Below are positions 12,601-22,223 of a stretch of 41,725 nt of DNA, one piece after another (positions within the stretch are counted from its first letter, which is position 1; each line of letters starts with the position of its first letter). The DNA lies in the NCBI GenBank assembly GCA_946803715.1, contig CAMPET010000305.1, positions 2,809 through 44,533 on the forward strand. Direction: 5' to 3'. The notes under the pieces are model-generated. The model made no database searches. It was not told where the DNA came from and was given only the letters and a program-made list of their open reading frames with translations. The stretch comes from Beroe ovata (lineage: Eukaryota; Ctenophora; Nuda; Beroida; Beroidae). A program made the translations under genes and the position numbers.

Positions 12601-14344
12601 ATGAGGGAGCAGTCCTCATCGGTTTCTCTCATTCCACTCACCCTGCTTCTACACCACTACAGTCCCACGCAACATCGTGTAGAGAATAAAGATCAAACTG
12701 AGGTTGCACAGATTTCTGTGTTTCTGTAGAATTCGCACCGTTACGTGTCCACAGTTGATCAGAGCAGTCGCTCATTCCACAGAGTACCGCCGCACCAATC
12801 CCAGGAAACTGTTGCACACAGTAAAAGCTCGTATTTCCGTCATTTCGGGAGGAAACCTGGTAGGGAAAACGGCGTATTATATAATTACTTGTTTACTCCG
12901 CAAGAATTCCATCAAGTTTTTGTGGTACATCAGTGACACTATCTCGTAATATGAGAAGGCTATTATGCCCATTCCAACACTCGGCGGATTCTGTTACACA
13001 ATGCTGACCCACTATATCCTTATATCGTACCACAAAGGAGGTGACGGAAAAAGACATCAATTCCTTGTCCAGAACGACAAAGTAGCAGTTTTCGTGGCGC
13101 AGGTAGTCAGTTATCTGATCAAAGTTGATCTCCATTCCTTCATAGATCAGTTCCGATATTTGGGTATGTGATTCTGCTGCTTCATCCAGTGGGAAAAGTA
13201 GCAGAGTCACTGGATCCTCTGTTGCGAGCAATCCTTGCAGTGAAACCTGGTGGCTCGGGCTTCGCGGCTTGTTCAACAGGAATGATCTGAGAAAATTGAT
13301 AACATCACGGATGGTACGCCTGGATTCAATATACATGGAATCATATTCAACTCACATACCTAACACATTACAAGACCTGTTCAAACACATTACATATTGA
13401 TTATCGAATGTTTGTAATAAGAGTTTTCATTTATCGAGCCAACAATATGGACAAACCTGAAAACTTGTCTGAACCAGTAAACAGCCAAATCACAGCAAAG
13501 GAATTCTGAGGGCACTACACAAGGGTGTTCTTTCGAAGTTTTACTGCTAAGAGGCTGTTCAATGTCTAATCGAGATTTAAGGCCTTCTAGATAACTTATG
13601 TCCAAGTAGACAACAGTAACTTTCTTTTCTTTTTTCAGATGAGAAGTCATTGACCTTATACGATCACTGAAAATGTTGAGTGAGTACATACTACGTGGAA
13701 GTCGAGAATCACAGTCAAACACTGTCATCAATTAACTTAGAGTTGTTATAGTATTATAGTGTAGCATAATATTTGATCAAGCCATCATAAGGAGCACTGA
13801 CCTGCTTCCCATAGCAGATGATGTCAGAATGAATAGAAAATTCTCCGCGTCCTCTTCCCAAGAGAAATCAGAAGAAACAAGTGTCAGAACCTCCTCCCAA
13901 CTCCTTACAACAGCACTATTATTCTTTCTGACTTCAGCCTCATTCTTCTCGTCTTGAGATGTTTGAGAGAGGACAGAGTCCTTGTAGATCTTTCCCGGTC
14001 TTTGATCACTTGCCGACTTGCATAGGTCTGATAGGAGTCGTTGCGCGGACTTGACAGCTATGTTTTGGGGTGATAGCTTCTTGTAGATTAAATCTACCCA
14101 ACCAGATCTAAAGATATGATAGCCCCATAGTATCTGAAATAAGAACATTGTTATGATGCTATGATAGAAAGCTATTAGCTAGAATGTACGCATGTCAGAA
14201 ATAATCAGATTTGACACTCACATTCTGATTATTGTAACAAAAGTACAGAAGTATCCTTATGATCAAAAGATGAATTTTTTGAGCGAGATTATCTTCTTTT
14301 TCATTCTGGACATTCGCCAAAAATCCCAGTTTCAGTTCACTCAT
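9668..14344 (-). CDS. TICRR: Treslin (TICRR/SLD3-type) replication-origin activator
   Basis: Treslin binds TopBP1 after CDK phosphorylation and with MTBP loads CDC45 at origins. Exons: 14344-14222, 14133-13802, 13666-13457, 13286-12929, 12856-12642, 12556-12448, 12332-12099, 11957-11774, 11729-11569, 11479-11339, 11192-10968 and 10879-9668, about 1167 residues (human about 1900). The N-terminal vWA-like part has LLIIRILLYFCYNNQNVI, like human LRLLTYLSCRFGLARV. The Sld3-like middle has HKIQVVLHLVWYCE (human CQLQVFLRLEMCLQ) and IVPKILEEF. PKSSKRKKKRN is a basic patch. VLDTPLKKQ and VVHESPVRG match the human CDK-site contexts AETPVHKQ and VVEESPEKG. The C-terminal exon encodes repeated SSQH and many S/T-P sites. 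The start codon is inferred; an upstream in-frame ATG exists at 14488. The intron 11773-11730 (44 bases) was inferred to restore frame and is the weakest junction. Confidence 0.85.
10511..10584. repeat. 12-bp tandem repeat coding for an SQ cluster in treslin
   Basis: Imperfect copies of tgttgtgaactg (plus strand) encode consecutive SSQH/SSQN/SSQP units on the minus strand. About six SQ dipeptides fall within 25 residues, between the CDK-site region and FTPPGTPKSARK. Confidence 0.85.
11223..11280. repeat. 16-bp perfect inverted repeat in a treslin intron
   Basis: The arm agtatctacttatcta (11223-11238) is the exact reverse complement of tagataagtagatact (11265-11280), with a 26-base loop. It lies in the intron between exons 10 and 11 and could be a small foldback element or an intronic hairpin. 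Confidence 0.8.
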
Positions 14345-14828
14345 AACCAGAAGTCCACATGACGATTGCTGGAAACGTGTTTTCAGTTGGAGATGTCCTG
14401 GGATCGCACTGTGGCACGGCGGGGGTTGAGTAGAGTGTCCTAAGTCCTTCTTGTGCGGCTGGCAGATCACATTTTGAGATTCATACAATCAGCGACTCAG
14501 GATGTGACATCACTGCTTCATCGCAGGAATCCTAGATATAGGTTTTGAGATGTGTAGCAGGTCATATAATCATTTGATTTTACTGTGAATCGATGGCTAC
14601 CTATATGAGGATTGAGGATATAGGTAACACAAGAAAAGAACCCATCTGTAAATTATTGTAAGTTAGACTACAGTACGGTAGGCAGGTCATGTCATAAATA
14701 AAATGATACTGTATCTCATGAAAATTGATCAAAAAATCGCGTCCAATTTCAGAAGAGTCTGCCTTTTGAATGGAAAGAACAATCATATATGACGCCACAA
14801 AAAATGACAAGCATCCCATCCTCATCCG
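14345..14828. other. Intergenic, EXOSC6 3' end to TICRR 5' end
   Basis: 484 bases. It contains an in-frame 5' extension of the treslin first exon up to an ATG at 14488, and otherwise AT-rich DNA. No second gene or RNA is visible. Confidence 0.5.
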
Positions 14829-15638
14829 TCATCCCAGATCTTCTGCTCCGATACTCTCTTTGAGCAGTGTTTTGATTCCAGTAGCCAATCTCAAACAGGC
14901 TTCCCAGCTGGTCTCGATACAATCTCTGGCTTGAGACTGCTCAATACGTCCCGTCTGTTTCAGGTATGATATTTGAGACAATGATGGCAATATAGCCATG
15001 TGAAACCCGGCTCCACCCTGAATTTTGCTCTGAGGCCCATACTCTTCTTCTCCACTAGGGTCAACAAGGAGGTCTTCAGCTTCAAAGAATCGAATAGTTG
15101 TTCCTACAACCAAGTCCTTTATTTCTATATTGGCATTGGCTACTGCAACGGATGCTGCTGTCAGTGCCAGAGGTAATACCCCGCCGTCATCTTCTATAAC
15201 TTGTACCGAAATCTCTATCTGAGCTTTTGGAAATCGTTCTAACAAAATAACACCTTCCATGGCATCGCAAATGCATTTGGAAATGACCTTTTCTTCAAAG
15301 TTCTGTCTTGGTTCACAATAGTGTTGTCTTGAAAAAGGCATATACTTGAATTCACAAAATACCTTTCCTTTCAAAGAAAACTCCTCCCGTTTCACGATTT
15401 CTTTAGGACCATAAACAGCTGCTATAAGCTTCGTATTTCCCATTTCCAAATAAACGGAACCCTGTGCCTTGGTTATAATTCCAACTTTCAGGAAAAGTTG
15501 TCTCAACTCATTCCAATTTCGACCATCGAAGTGGGTCTTACTTCTTTCTGTAGCTTTTCTCTTAGACGAGTTAACTTTAATGAGCTTAGGTGGCTCAATG
15601 GCGTCTTCAGGCCCACAGTTTCTTTTCGAATCCGGCAT
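14829..15638 (-). CDS. EXOSC6: Exosome subunit MTR3 (RNase PH family), single exon
   Basis: A 269-residue RNase PH-fold subunit of the eukaryotic RNA exosome ring. It takes part in 3'-5' RNA processing and decay in the nucleus and cytoplasm, and family members are catalytically inactive in metazoa. Visible hallmarks are GIITKAQGSVYLEMGNTKLI (human [20 protein letters not shown]), VFCEFKYMPFSRQ, RFPKAQIEISVQVIEDDGG (human RYPRAQLEVSALLLEDGG), ALTAASVAVANANIEIKDLV and LLVDPSGEEE. The lysine-rich N-terminus of about 35 residues is not conserved. The coding region has no intron. An acceptor-like ttcgcag ends 8 bases before the ATG, so an untranslated upstream exon or a trans-spliced leader is possible. 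Confidence 0.93.
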   Translation of the reverse strand: MPDSKRNCGPEDAIEPPKLIKVNSSKRKATERSKTHFDGRNWNELRQLFLKVGIITKAQGSVYLEMGNTKLIAAVYGPKEIVKREEFSLKGKVFCEFKYMPFSRQHYCEPRQNFEEKVISKCICDAMEGVILLERFPKAQIEISVQVIEDDGGVLPLALTAASVAVANANIEIKDLVVGTTIRFFEAEDLLVDPSGEEEYGPQSKIQGGAGFHMAILPSLSQISYLKQTGRIEQSQARDCIETSWEACLRLATGIKTLLKESIGAEDLG

Positions 15639-16093
15639 ACCTAGATCTGCGAATAAGTATTATTAACTGTTAGAAAAATGAATTGTGAGTCGATGAAGTG
15701 GGAACAATTTGTAATAGGTAACTCTGAAGGTCAGACAAAAACCAGCAATAGATAAGCACTAAGCAGTCAAGTAACAATGATCATATAACTCGCAATAGGC
15801 AAATTGAAAAATCAAATCAACAGATAATTAATTTGATTGCCTGATAAAACATAGTAACCTAACTACAAACTAGATGAAAAACATACAGAATTAGATAGAA
15901 GAACATAGGATAAAATTTCTTTACTTTTCGAAATAAAACAAATAAGACGATGAAATAAGAGCATTATGAACACTTAACACTAAAATTATTAGACTAAAAT
16001 TATTAGACATTAAAAAACACTCCTTTAAGCGACCAATTGCAATGGCAAAATATGGCAGGTGGGGTTTGAGGTCAATTCCTTCCTCAGCTGATG
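15639..16093. other. Intergenic, C9orf72 3' end to EXOSC6 5' end
   Basis: 455 bases, very AT-rich, with runs such as aaaattattagac repeated twice at about 15980-16010. Nothing coding is seen. It presumably holds the C9orf72 3' UTR and the EXOSC6 promoter. Confidence 0.5.
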
Positions 16094-17485
16094 CTATCTT
16101 CTGACGAAAATCTGGGCCAATTCATTAAACTCTGTTTGCTGTTCCCTGGCGAACAATTTCTCTTTCAACTTGCTATCCCGCCGACATGCCCATGCAATGA
16201 AGATATCAAAATCGAATGGATCATACTTGAGTGTCTGTTTCACTGTGCTCAGCACATGTGTCCGGCAGAACTTTGATAACAGATCGACCTTCAAGTTTAT
16301 TTCAGTCAGCCCCATATCTCCAATTCTTTTTAAGAAATCGCCGTTTTGATGAAACATTGCCATCTTTTCAACCAATCTTCCGACAAATTGGCCATGGCTT
16401 TTCACTTCCTTCAACTTGAACTTTGTCGTTTTTGACCTAGATTCTTTGTCAAAGTACTTCTCAATTGTGGAAGTTATGAACACTTTTGATTGGGTAACAT
16501 CAATTATCGCAAGAGGAAAATCGTTTTTTCCAATCTCTCTATGGAACTGCATACTATCAAGAATTTCGCCAGGATGACTCTCATACATGAGTGATTGATG
16601 GTATACGTAGCTGTGATATTGGGTGTGGTGGGAAAGCGGGAAGATTGAGATAGCTTGATCTTCACTCGACATGATGTACGACAGCATGAGGCACACTTGC
16701 TCAATTTGTTGCAACTGCGTGCTCATACCGATAACAAGGGAATATCCAGCACATCGCAGTACTCCTTGATACATAAATCGGAGGAAGTCACTTCTTCTGA
16801 TAGAATTTTCAAAGTAGTGTAAAGGTCTGGAAACCTGATCGAGCGAGTAGTATATCAAATCGTAAGTTATGATATCAAGTTTTAGAAGCATACTTCCTAA
16901 TCTCTCTGAGACCCCTCTTAAATTTCCCGGCATCAATATTGCTTGATGGATCGTTTCTTTTATACATTTACTAGATCGTTGGAGAAAGCTCCATAGCTTT
17001 GTAATCTTGGATGCTCTTTCCAATGGAAAAACAAATGAGAGGCAAAATAAGCTGTCTGCCAGTCCACTCCTCACGTTGAAAATTATTGCCAGAATTATTA
17101 TTTTCTGCTGATATAAGAATAAAAGTTTCCGTTCCCTATCTTGACCACTGACTGGGAAACTTTCATCAATTTCCCCAGACAGAACGTGCATGTTGACATA
17201 ATTGATTAGCTTCTCATCAACGGATTTCGACTGTGCATAGCATTTGATGAGGTGCGGTCCAAGGATATTGTCCCATTTGTTAATTACTATGTATTGGAAT
17301 GACTTGAGCTCATCAATGATAGTTATCTCACCATCATTGAAACCTTTCAGAGCAACAGTTCTATCAAAACGTTCGGTGTATTCACTGAAAGGATTCTCGG
17401 AGTCAATATAAGTCATTGTTTCACTGGTAAAGCGACCATAGCTACTATTCGTGCTAGCTTCGAGGGTAAATTCAGATGTTGTCAT
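16094..17485 (-). CDS. C9orf72: C9orf72 homologue (DENN-type), single exon
   Basis: 463 residues (human 481). C9orf72 forms a complex with SMCR8 and WDR41 that regulates Rab/Arf GTPases, autophagy and lysosome function. The strongest matches are KWDNILGPHLIKCY (human YWDNILGPRVRHIW) and FNDGEITIIDELKSF near residues 45-80. LNYVNMHVLSGEIDESF aligns with the human TLNGEI segment and GYSLVIGMSTQLQQIEQ with CSVVVGSSAEKVNKI. The C-terminal INLKVDLLSKFCRTHVL matches LKIDLDLTAEGDLNII. The vertebrate gene has many introns, but here the whole reading frame is uninterrupted from ATG to stop. The first 40 residues, rich in Ser and Thr, have no counterpart that I recognise. Confidence 0.88.
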   Translation of the reverse strand: MTTSEFTLEASTNSSYGRFTSETMTYIDSENPFSEYTERFDRTVALKGFNDGEITIIDELKSFQYIVINKWDNILGPHLIKCYAQSKSVDEKLINYVNMHVLSGEIDESFPVSGQDRERKLLFLYQQKIIILAIIFNVRSGLADSLFCLSFVFPLERASKITKLWSFLQRSSKCIKETIHQAILMPGNLRGVSERLGSMLLKLDIITYDLIYYSLDQVSRPLHYFENSIRRSDFLRFMYQGVLRCAGYSLVIGMSTQLQQIEQVCLMLSYIMSSEDQAISIFPLSHHTQYHSYVYHQSLMYESHPGEILDSMQFHREIGKNDFPLAIIDVTQSKVFITSTIEKYFDKESRSKTTKFKLKEVKSHGQFVGRLVEKMAMFHQNGDFLKRIGDMGLTEINLKVDLLSKFCRTHVLSTVKQTLKYDPFDFDIFIAWACRRDSKLKEKLFAREQQTEFNELAQIFVRR

Positions 17486-17916
17486 TACGAACAGTAGCCA
17501 TGAAACTTCTCCTTAGACGTCTAGGATAGGAGAATAGTCTAATTTCTTGTAGCTCCGTTTTAGATCTTTTTGTCGGTAAATAGTCGATACAACAAATACT
17601 GCATAACACCTGGAGTCAGTGCCAACAATGACAACACAAGTAGATAAGTATTACATTTCCACCAAGGGAAATGATGAAACATGAGACTTATATCGGTAAA
17701 ATTTTGAAGTTTTCAATGAAGCATTTCATGAATGAAGCATTTCATGATGTGGATAGACATCATGGGGTCAATAAAACTCCATAGGAGTGATAGAAATCAA
17801 AACATAAAAACGCCTTAGATATAAGTGACCTATTGAATTAATTAAGTGATAGATAGTTATGCAATGGATAAATCTATTCTGTGACCAATGACGACCCTAA
17901 CGTAGTACTAGATATG
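17486..17916. other. Intergenic, GTF2H2 3' end to C9orf72 5' end
   Basis: 431 bases. It has a short direct repeat, gaagcatttcatgaatgaagcatttcatga, at about 17717-17746. No coding potential, RNA gene or canonical minus-strand AATAAA was seen. Confidence 0.5.
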
Positions 17917-19068
17917 TCACCTAGCTGGCAGGGACTCGCAACCCGGACAATGGTGTAACATGTCATGAACAAAAATGTCACAAGCATAGCAGTAGTAGCT
18001 GTAACAGGACTCACAACGATAAACATGCTTCTCATCATCAAAGGTGCTGCTGCATCCTGCACAAACAATTGATTCGTCAATAAGGTCTTCCGTGGGTGTT
18101 TCCGAGAACTGGGCCAAGGGGAACAAGTGATGGTAAGATCGTGCAAGGTGCGGTGCACACACCAGTGTCAAACTGCACACCCTGCACTCAACTGGAATTT
18201 CGCAATATTTACTGGCACATGTTGGGCAAGTAAAACCCCTTGTGCTAAGTTCAGATTTGCTCTTCTCGTCAACATGACATTGACAGAGAGCCAGAACACC
18301 ATCGGTTGCATGTGGCGGGAAACCCATTTTGACAAGAGAAGGTTCCATCGTAGGAGTGGCAGCAGGAGGCGCACAGTGAAGTCGGAATAGTTCTTGGAGA
18401 TGCTGCTCATCTAACATGACATGGTATGATCCATTTGTGGCAGATGAAACCCTGTTGAATATCTGAACTGCTGCACTCAGTCCTATTACAGATACTCGTA
18501 TATTCGACTTGGATAAACTAGCCAGAATATCTGTGATGGGTTCGGGATCGACACTTGTCAGTGAACCTGCCACAATAACCACCTCTCTACTGGCATATGA
18601 TGGCATGCTCGATAGAGACTTGTAAGCAAGGGTCAGTCCATTGTACACTGAAAATAAGCCCTCACACTCAGATAGAGCTTTGATATTCGATACATGCTTG
18701 TTGATATTGCTACTGAGGTCTGATATTTTTTGGCTCTTACCATTTTTAACGGCAATAACACCAATTTGAGATATAGGATTCTGATCATAAAACTCCAAAA
18801 TGAATTGTTCAGATAGTTTTTTGAGGCACATAAAGCGAGTTGGCTTCAAATCAACGTCGTCCATGTTTTGAGACTGATCCAGTATAAGAAATACATGGCG
18901 CATGACACCAAGCTTCACATTGGACAAACGCTGGTGCAAGAGTTTCCGTTTTTCACGTTTTGCACTGTTTGCTGTGTTGTCAATGAGACCACTTTCAGTT
19001 TCTTGGATGAGCTCCCAAGTTTTTTCGTAATTTCCTTCCCATCTGTACCCATCCTTGTCTTCATCCAT
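17917..19068 (-). CDS. GTF2H2: TFIIH subunit p44 (Ssl1/GTF2H2), single exon
   Basis: 383 residues (human 395). This core TFIIH subunit binds and stimulates the XPD helicase in nucleotide excision repair and transcription. The first ATG in frame, at 19068, gives MDEDKDGYRWEGNYEKTWE, matching human [20 protein letters not shown]. The vWA domain (about 50-235) includes GVMRHVFLILDQSQNMDDVD, DLKPTRF, NPISQIGVIAVK, SREVVIVAGSLTSVDP and IRVSVIGLSA. A C4 zinc finger follows (FTCPTCASKYCEIPVECRVC), then LVCAPHLARSYHHLFPL, and last a C-terminal RING-like C4C4 domain with CESCYSYYCYACDIFVHD and HHCPGC. The coding region has no intron. An acceptor-like aaaatcag sits 7 bases before the ATG. Confidence 0.95.
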   Translation of the reverse strand: MDEDKDGYRWEGNYEKTWELIQETESGLIDNTANSAKREKRKLLHQRLSNVKLGVMRHVFLILDQSQNMDDVDLKPTRFMCLKKLSEQFILEFYDQNPISQIGVIAVKNGKSQKISDLSSNINKHVSNIKALSECEGLFSVYNGLTLAYKSLSSMPSYASREVVIVAGSLTSVDPEPITDILASLSKSNIRVSVIGLSAAVQIFNRVSSATNGSYHVMLDEQHLQELFRLHCAPPAATPTMEPSLVKMGFPPHATDGVLALCQCHVDEKSKSELSTRGFTCPTCASKYCEIPVECRVCSLTLVCAPHLARSYHHLFPLAQFSETPTEDLIDESIVCAGCSSTFDDEKHVYRCESCYSYYCYACDIFVHDMLHHCPGCESLPAR

Positions 19069-19426
19069 ACTTTTTCTGATTTTCAAGCCACTTCAACTGA
19101 GATCAGTGAATTCATGTAAAATTATATCAATTATCAATCTGATCATTGATCAATCCTATGTTTAAATCATTGAGTTTATTTAAATTACTTCTGAAATGAA
19201 TCGATTGATTCAAGTGCGAAGAAACAGGGAAACAATGCATAAATGAAACGTAAAATTACAAATAAGCAATCTGATTCAGTTGGTATAGGCTGATAGTCAG
19301 ATAAATATTCAGAGTTTAAAAAGTATAATTTTTACTGTAACCTATGATGATTATTCCCTTTGAATTTCGGAGTCAATGAGATGATAAAGTTAAGCTTACA
19401 CAACTTTGACCTATCAGCAGAACCTA
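19069..19426. other. Intergenic, DNTTIP2 3' end to GTF2H2 5' end
   Basis: About 358 bases with a minus-strand AATAAA (plus-strand TTTATT at 19175-19180), some 247 bases past the DNTTIP2 stop and only about 107 bases before the GTF2H2 start. The GTF2H2 promoter must overlap or lie very close to the upstream gene's 3' UTR. Confidence 0.55.
19175..19180 (-). terminator. Poly(A) signal AATAAA, DNTTIP2
   Basis: A canonical hexamer between DNTTIP2 and GTF2H2 on the minus strand. Confidence 0.5.
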
Positions 19427-20107
19427 TCACAACTTTTTCCTTTTACCCTTCGCCTTATTTTGTAGACGTTTTGGTTTGCTACTTTGAATCTTTGTGAATT
19501 TCTCTTTTAACTTTTTTCTAAAATCAAAGTCTGCAGCAAGTTCATCAACCAGCGTCTTCTGCCTCATTTTCTTAGGTATCCGGCTGGAGAAGAACTCTGA
19601 TTTATCTTCGACAATTGTACCAATTTGAACTGCTGATGGCAGCTTCTTCTTGTAGTCCGAAACATTTGAAAATGATCCTTTCCCAATAAGATTCCTGCTC
19701 TTGATTATTTTTAAGTCTCTCTTCAACTCGTCTGTCATCTCCGAGGGCTTGAAATCAAAATAATTCTTTCCGAGGGTTTTGCTACGCTCCACTCTTCTCT
19801 CTTTTTTGAGCATTCTACCACTTTTTTCAAAGTCACTGATTTCAACTTTTCCGATTTTTTGTTTCCCATCGTATTCAAAAGATTCGAGATCAATTCCAGG
19901 GTCTATTTCAGACGATAGAGAATCAGATACTTGATTAGCATTCTTTATTTCCACAAAACTCTTATTTTGTATGATGGGATTTTCAGAACTTGTTTCAGCA
20001 ACCTTTTCATCGAAACACGATCTAAAAACTGAAAGAGCATATTCAACGCCTCTCTTGAGATCTGGATCCATCTTCTGATCGATGCTCTCCATTGTTTCCG
20101 TTTCCAT
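19427..20107 (-). CDS. DNTTIP2: Fcf2-domain protein (DNTTIP2/TDIF2), pre-rRNA processing
   Basis: The C-terminal half is a clear Fcf2 domain: KNYFDFKPSEMTDELKRDLK, then QIGTIVEDKSEFFSSRIPKK and RQKTLVDELAADFDFRKK, ending in a lysine-rich tail. Fcf2/DNTTIP2 is a nucleolar factor for early cleavages of the 18S rRNA precursor. The first in-frame ATG (20107) gives 226 residues. The frame stays open upstream to 20161 (TTGAGTTGTGAAG) after an acceptor-like ttctctag. A short upstream exon is therefore possible, for example ending WHFDNAK at about 20221 before GTAATT. The vertebrate protein is much longer at its N-terminus. Apart from that possible 5' exon, the coding region is intronless. Confidence 0.9.
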   Translation of the reverse strand: METETMESIDQKMDPDLKRGVEYALSVFRSCFDEKVAETSSENPIIQNKSFVEIKNANQVSDSLSSEIDPGIDLESFEYDGKQKIGKVEISDFEKSGRMLKKERRVERSKTLGKNYFDFKPSEMTDELKRDLKIIKSRNLIGKGSFSNVSDYKKKLPSAVQIGTIVEDKSEFFSSRIPKKMRQKTLVDELAADFDFRKKLKEKFTKIQSSKPKRLQNKAKGKRKKL

Positions 20108-20161
20108 GAACTCGCCTATACTAGGCAAGCAGGAAGTTAGAGTTAAATCTTCACAACTCAA

Positions 20162-20538
20162 CTAGAGAACTTGATAAAATGTAAGTTCAACTGTAAAACA
20201 CGTTCTGAGGACAGAAAAATTACCTTCGCGTTATCGAAGTGCCAATATGTCATAACAATTTGAAGCCACTTAGTATTGACATCATGATTTACAATATCCA
20301 TATCATGCATACTCAATAGGTAGTGTACAATGTCTATATATTGGTAGTGTACAATATCTATCATTTATCACTGACATCGTCTATTATATTACATGAAATC
20401 TTCTCAGTGAGCTATATCAAATCGAACAATAAATTAAAACCTATTTACAATTAAATACAAGGGGCATCTGAACCCTGACCTCTGAAAAATGATCAAAAAT
20501 AATCATGTATATATAATAACATTCCGCCGTGGGGATAA
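20162..20538. other. Intergenic, upstream of DNTTIP2
   Basis: 377 bases. It holds a possible first DNTTIP2 exon (20364-20221, minus strand, open but unconserved) and a partial tandem repeat, aggtagtgtacaatgtctatatatt with ggtagtgtacaatatctat, at about 20318-20360. Confidence 0.4.
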
Positions 20539-20976
20539 TCAATCAGCTCTTTGATTGCTTACACCCTTGATCTTATCCCTCAACTCGGAGATGCTGAGAG
20601 TAATCTTGGTGACCTCAGGGGACAACTCAACCACATTTCCTACATCCCAAAGTGCGGGCGAAACCACTCCTCTGGATCCAGGCGACTTCTTCGGAGGAGA
20701 CATATCAGGGAGTGGCGTGATAACCTCTTCCTTGACTTCAATGTCGTCCGTACAGACCAATTTGATCATTCCTCTCTTGATGGCAGGTATTGGGTATGCA
20801 CTGTGTAGGCGCTGAAAATGATCCAGTTTAGCTATTAAAGTGGATAAAGATATTATAGCCAGTTTGGCCAGCGGAAGTCATATAATGATAGAACGTACCA
20901 TCATCCGGTCATACTCGTCTTTGGAAAGGTAGACCTCTTCCTCCTCCATAGCTTCATTGATAGCATTCAGAGACAT
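20539..20976 (-). CDS. Unrecognised 116-residue protein, two exons
   Basis: Two exons, 20976-20899 and 20811-20539, join in phase 0 with good splice sites (ATG|GTACGT and tttcag|CGC). I do not recognise the family. The N-terminus is acidic and probably helical (MSLNAINEAMEEEEVYLSKD). It is followed by YPIPAIKRGMIKLVCTDDIE and a proline-rich stretch, PLPDMSPPKKSPGSRG, with two S-P sites. The C-terminus, LSPEVTKITLSISELRDKIK, looks like a short amphipathic helix. There is no signal peptide, membrane segment or zinc motif. Conservation of the frame across the intron and typical splice signals support a real gene. It may be a small nuclear or adaptor protein, but that is a guess. Confidence 0.6.
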
Positions 20977-22223
20977 GGTAAGCTTCAAACTAGTTAGAGA
21001 GTTATAAGTTTGGTTTAAATAACAATTTGAATAAATATGCTATTATAGGACAAACTTCAAAGTAAAGTTATTTTTCCTCATCAGTTATGAGAAATTTAAC
21101 TTATCTTGCATCATGGCGCCTTACAGTTGCAAAGCTCAAAAAATGAAACAAAATTGTTTAAAAAACAGAAAACAAATATTTGGATCAACCATGTAAGAGT
21201 TAAAACAAACTTTTGCAAAAATATCGAAACTATGAATAGTATGCAGAATAACCATTGAGTAAAGCCAAAACTACCACAATCATCATCAACTAATAAGGCT
21301 AACAAAAACAATGCTATAGACGGTCATGGTAAACTCCATCATTCTATACCTACATATGAGATGTTTTCAATCCAGCATTCAATCTCCATCTTATTCTCAT
21401 ATCATACAGTACCTACTACCCAGTAGGTACTTATCCTACTGATGGAATGATGGCTACTGGATAGTTATTGGAATTGAATAACGTATCTTCCATTTGAAAC
21501 CGTCCATCTTCTAGAAACGTTGTATCTTCTGAACAAAAATAAAATTACGCGGATTATGATCGATTCAGCAATGTCTTCACTAACCGCTCTTGTGAATTTA
21601 AGATAATATTAACAGGTGTTAGTATTATTATTAGTAACAAGCCGAATTTCAAACTTCGAGTAAATTTTCTGGTATTTGAAGTACATGTTCTTGGAAAAAT
21701 TGGACAAAAATATTCATTAAAATTGAATTCATTCATTTGATAGTTCACATGTATGATGAAATAATTAATTGGGTAACTAAACTATTAAACAGTAAACAAA
21801 TAATAATATTCCACAAGGCATAACAAACCACTTCTTAGATGCTTCCTTAGCAGCCAACTCAATACTTTCTATACTTAGGATACTAATAGCATCAGCATCT
21901 CCTTCAATAACTGTCATTGAACATTCAATTATTCAGCAAAACCAATGAATTCAATCAAACATGTTTCCACTACCTATGTCAGCATAATAACAGCAATGAG
22001 GAAGCCACGTCATCCCAAAGACTCCCTCTATAATCCCATTTCATATTGTAAGCATAATGCATGTGAATATCACTTTGCCATCTTCAATCTCCAACTATTA
22101 TATGCTGTACAATCAGTCGATGAGAGTAGCAATCAGAAAACAAGCAAGGTGCAGGGAATGTGTGTGAGTGTGTGGGTGTGGGTTGAACTGAGGGGAAGAA
22201 GCCAGCCCAGCCACGGGGTCGTG
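20977..22223. other. Long intergenic stretch without a recognisable gene
   Basis: About 1.25 kb of AT-rich DNA between the small unknown gene and the BACURD stop codon. The open stretches here are short and of random composition. A short inverted repeat (acctactacccagtaggt) is at about 21411-21428. It presumably holds the BACURD 3' UTR and a promoter for the small gene. Confidence 0.5.
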
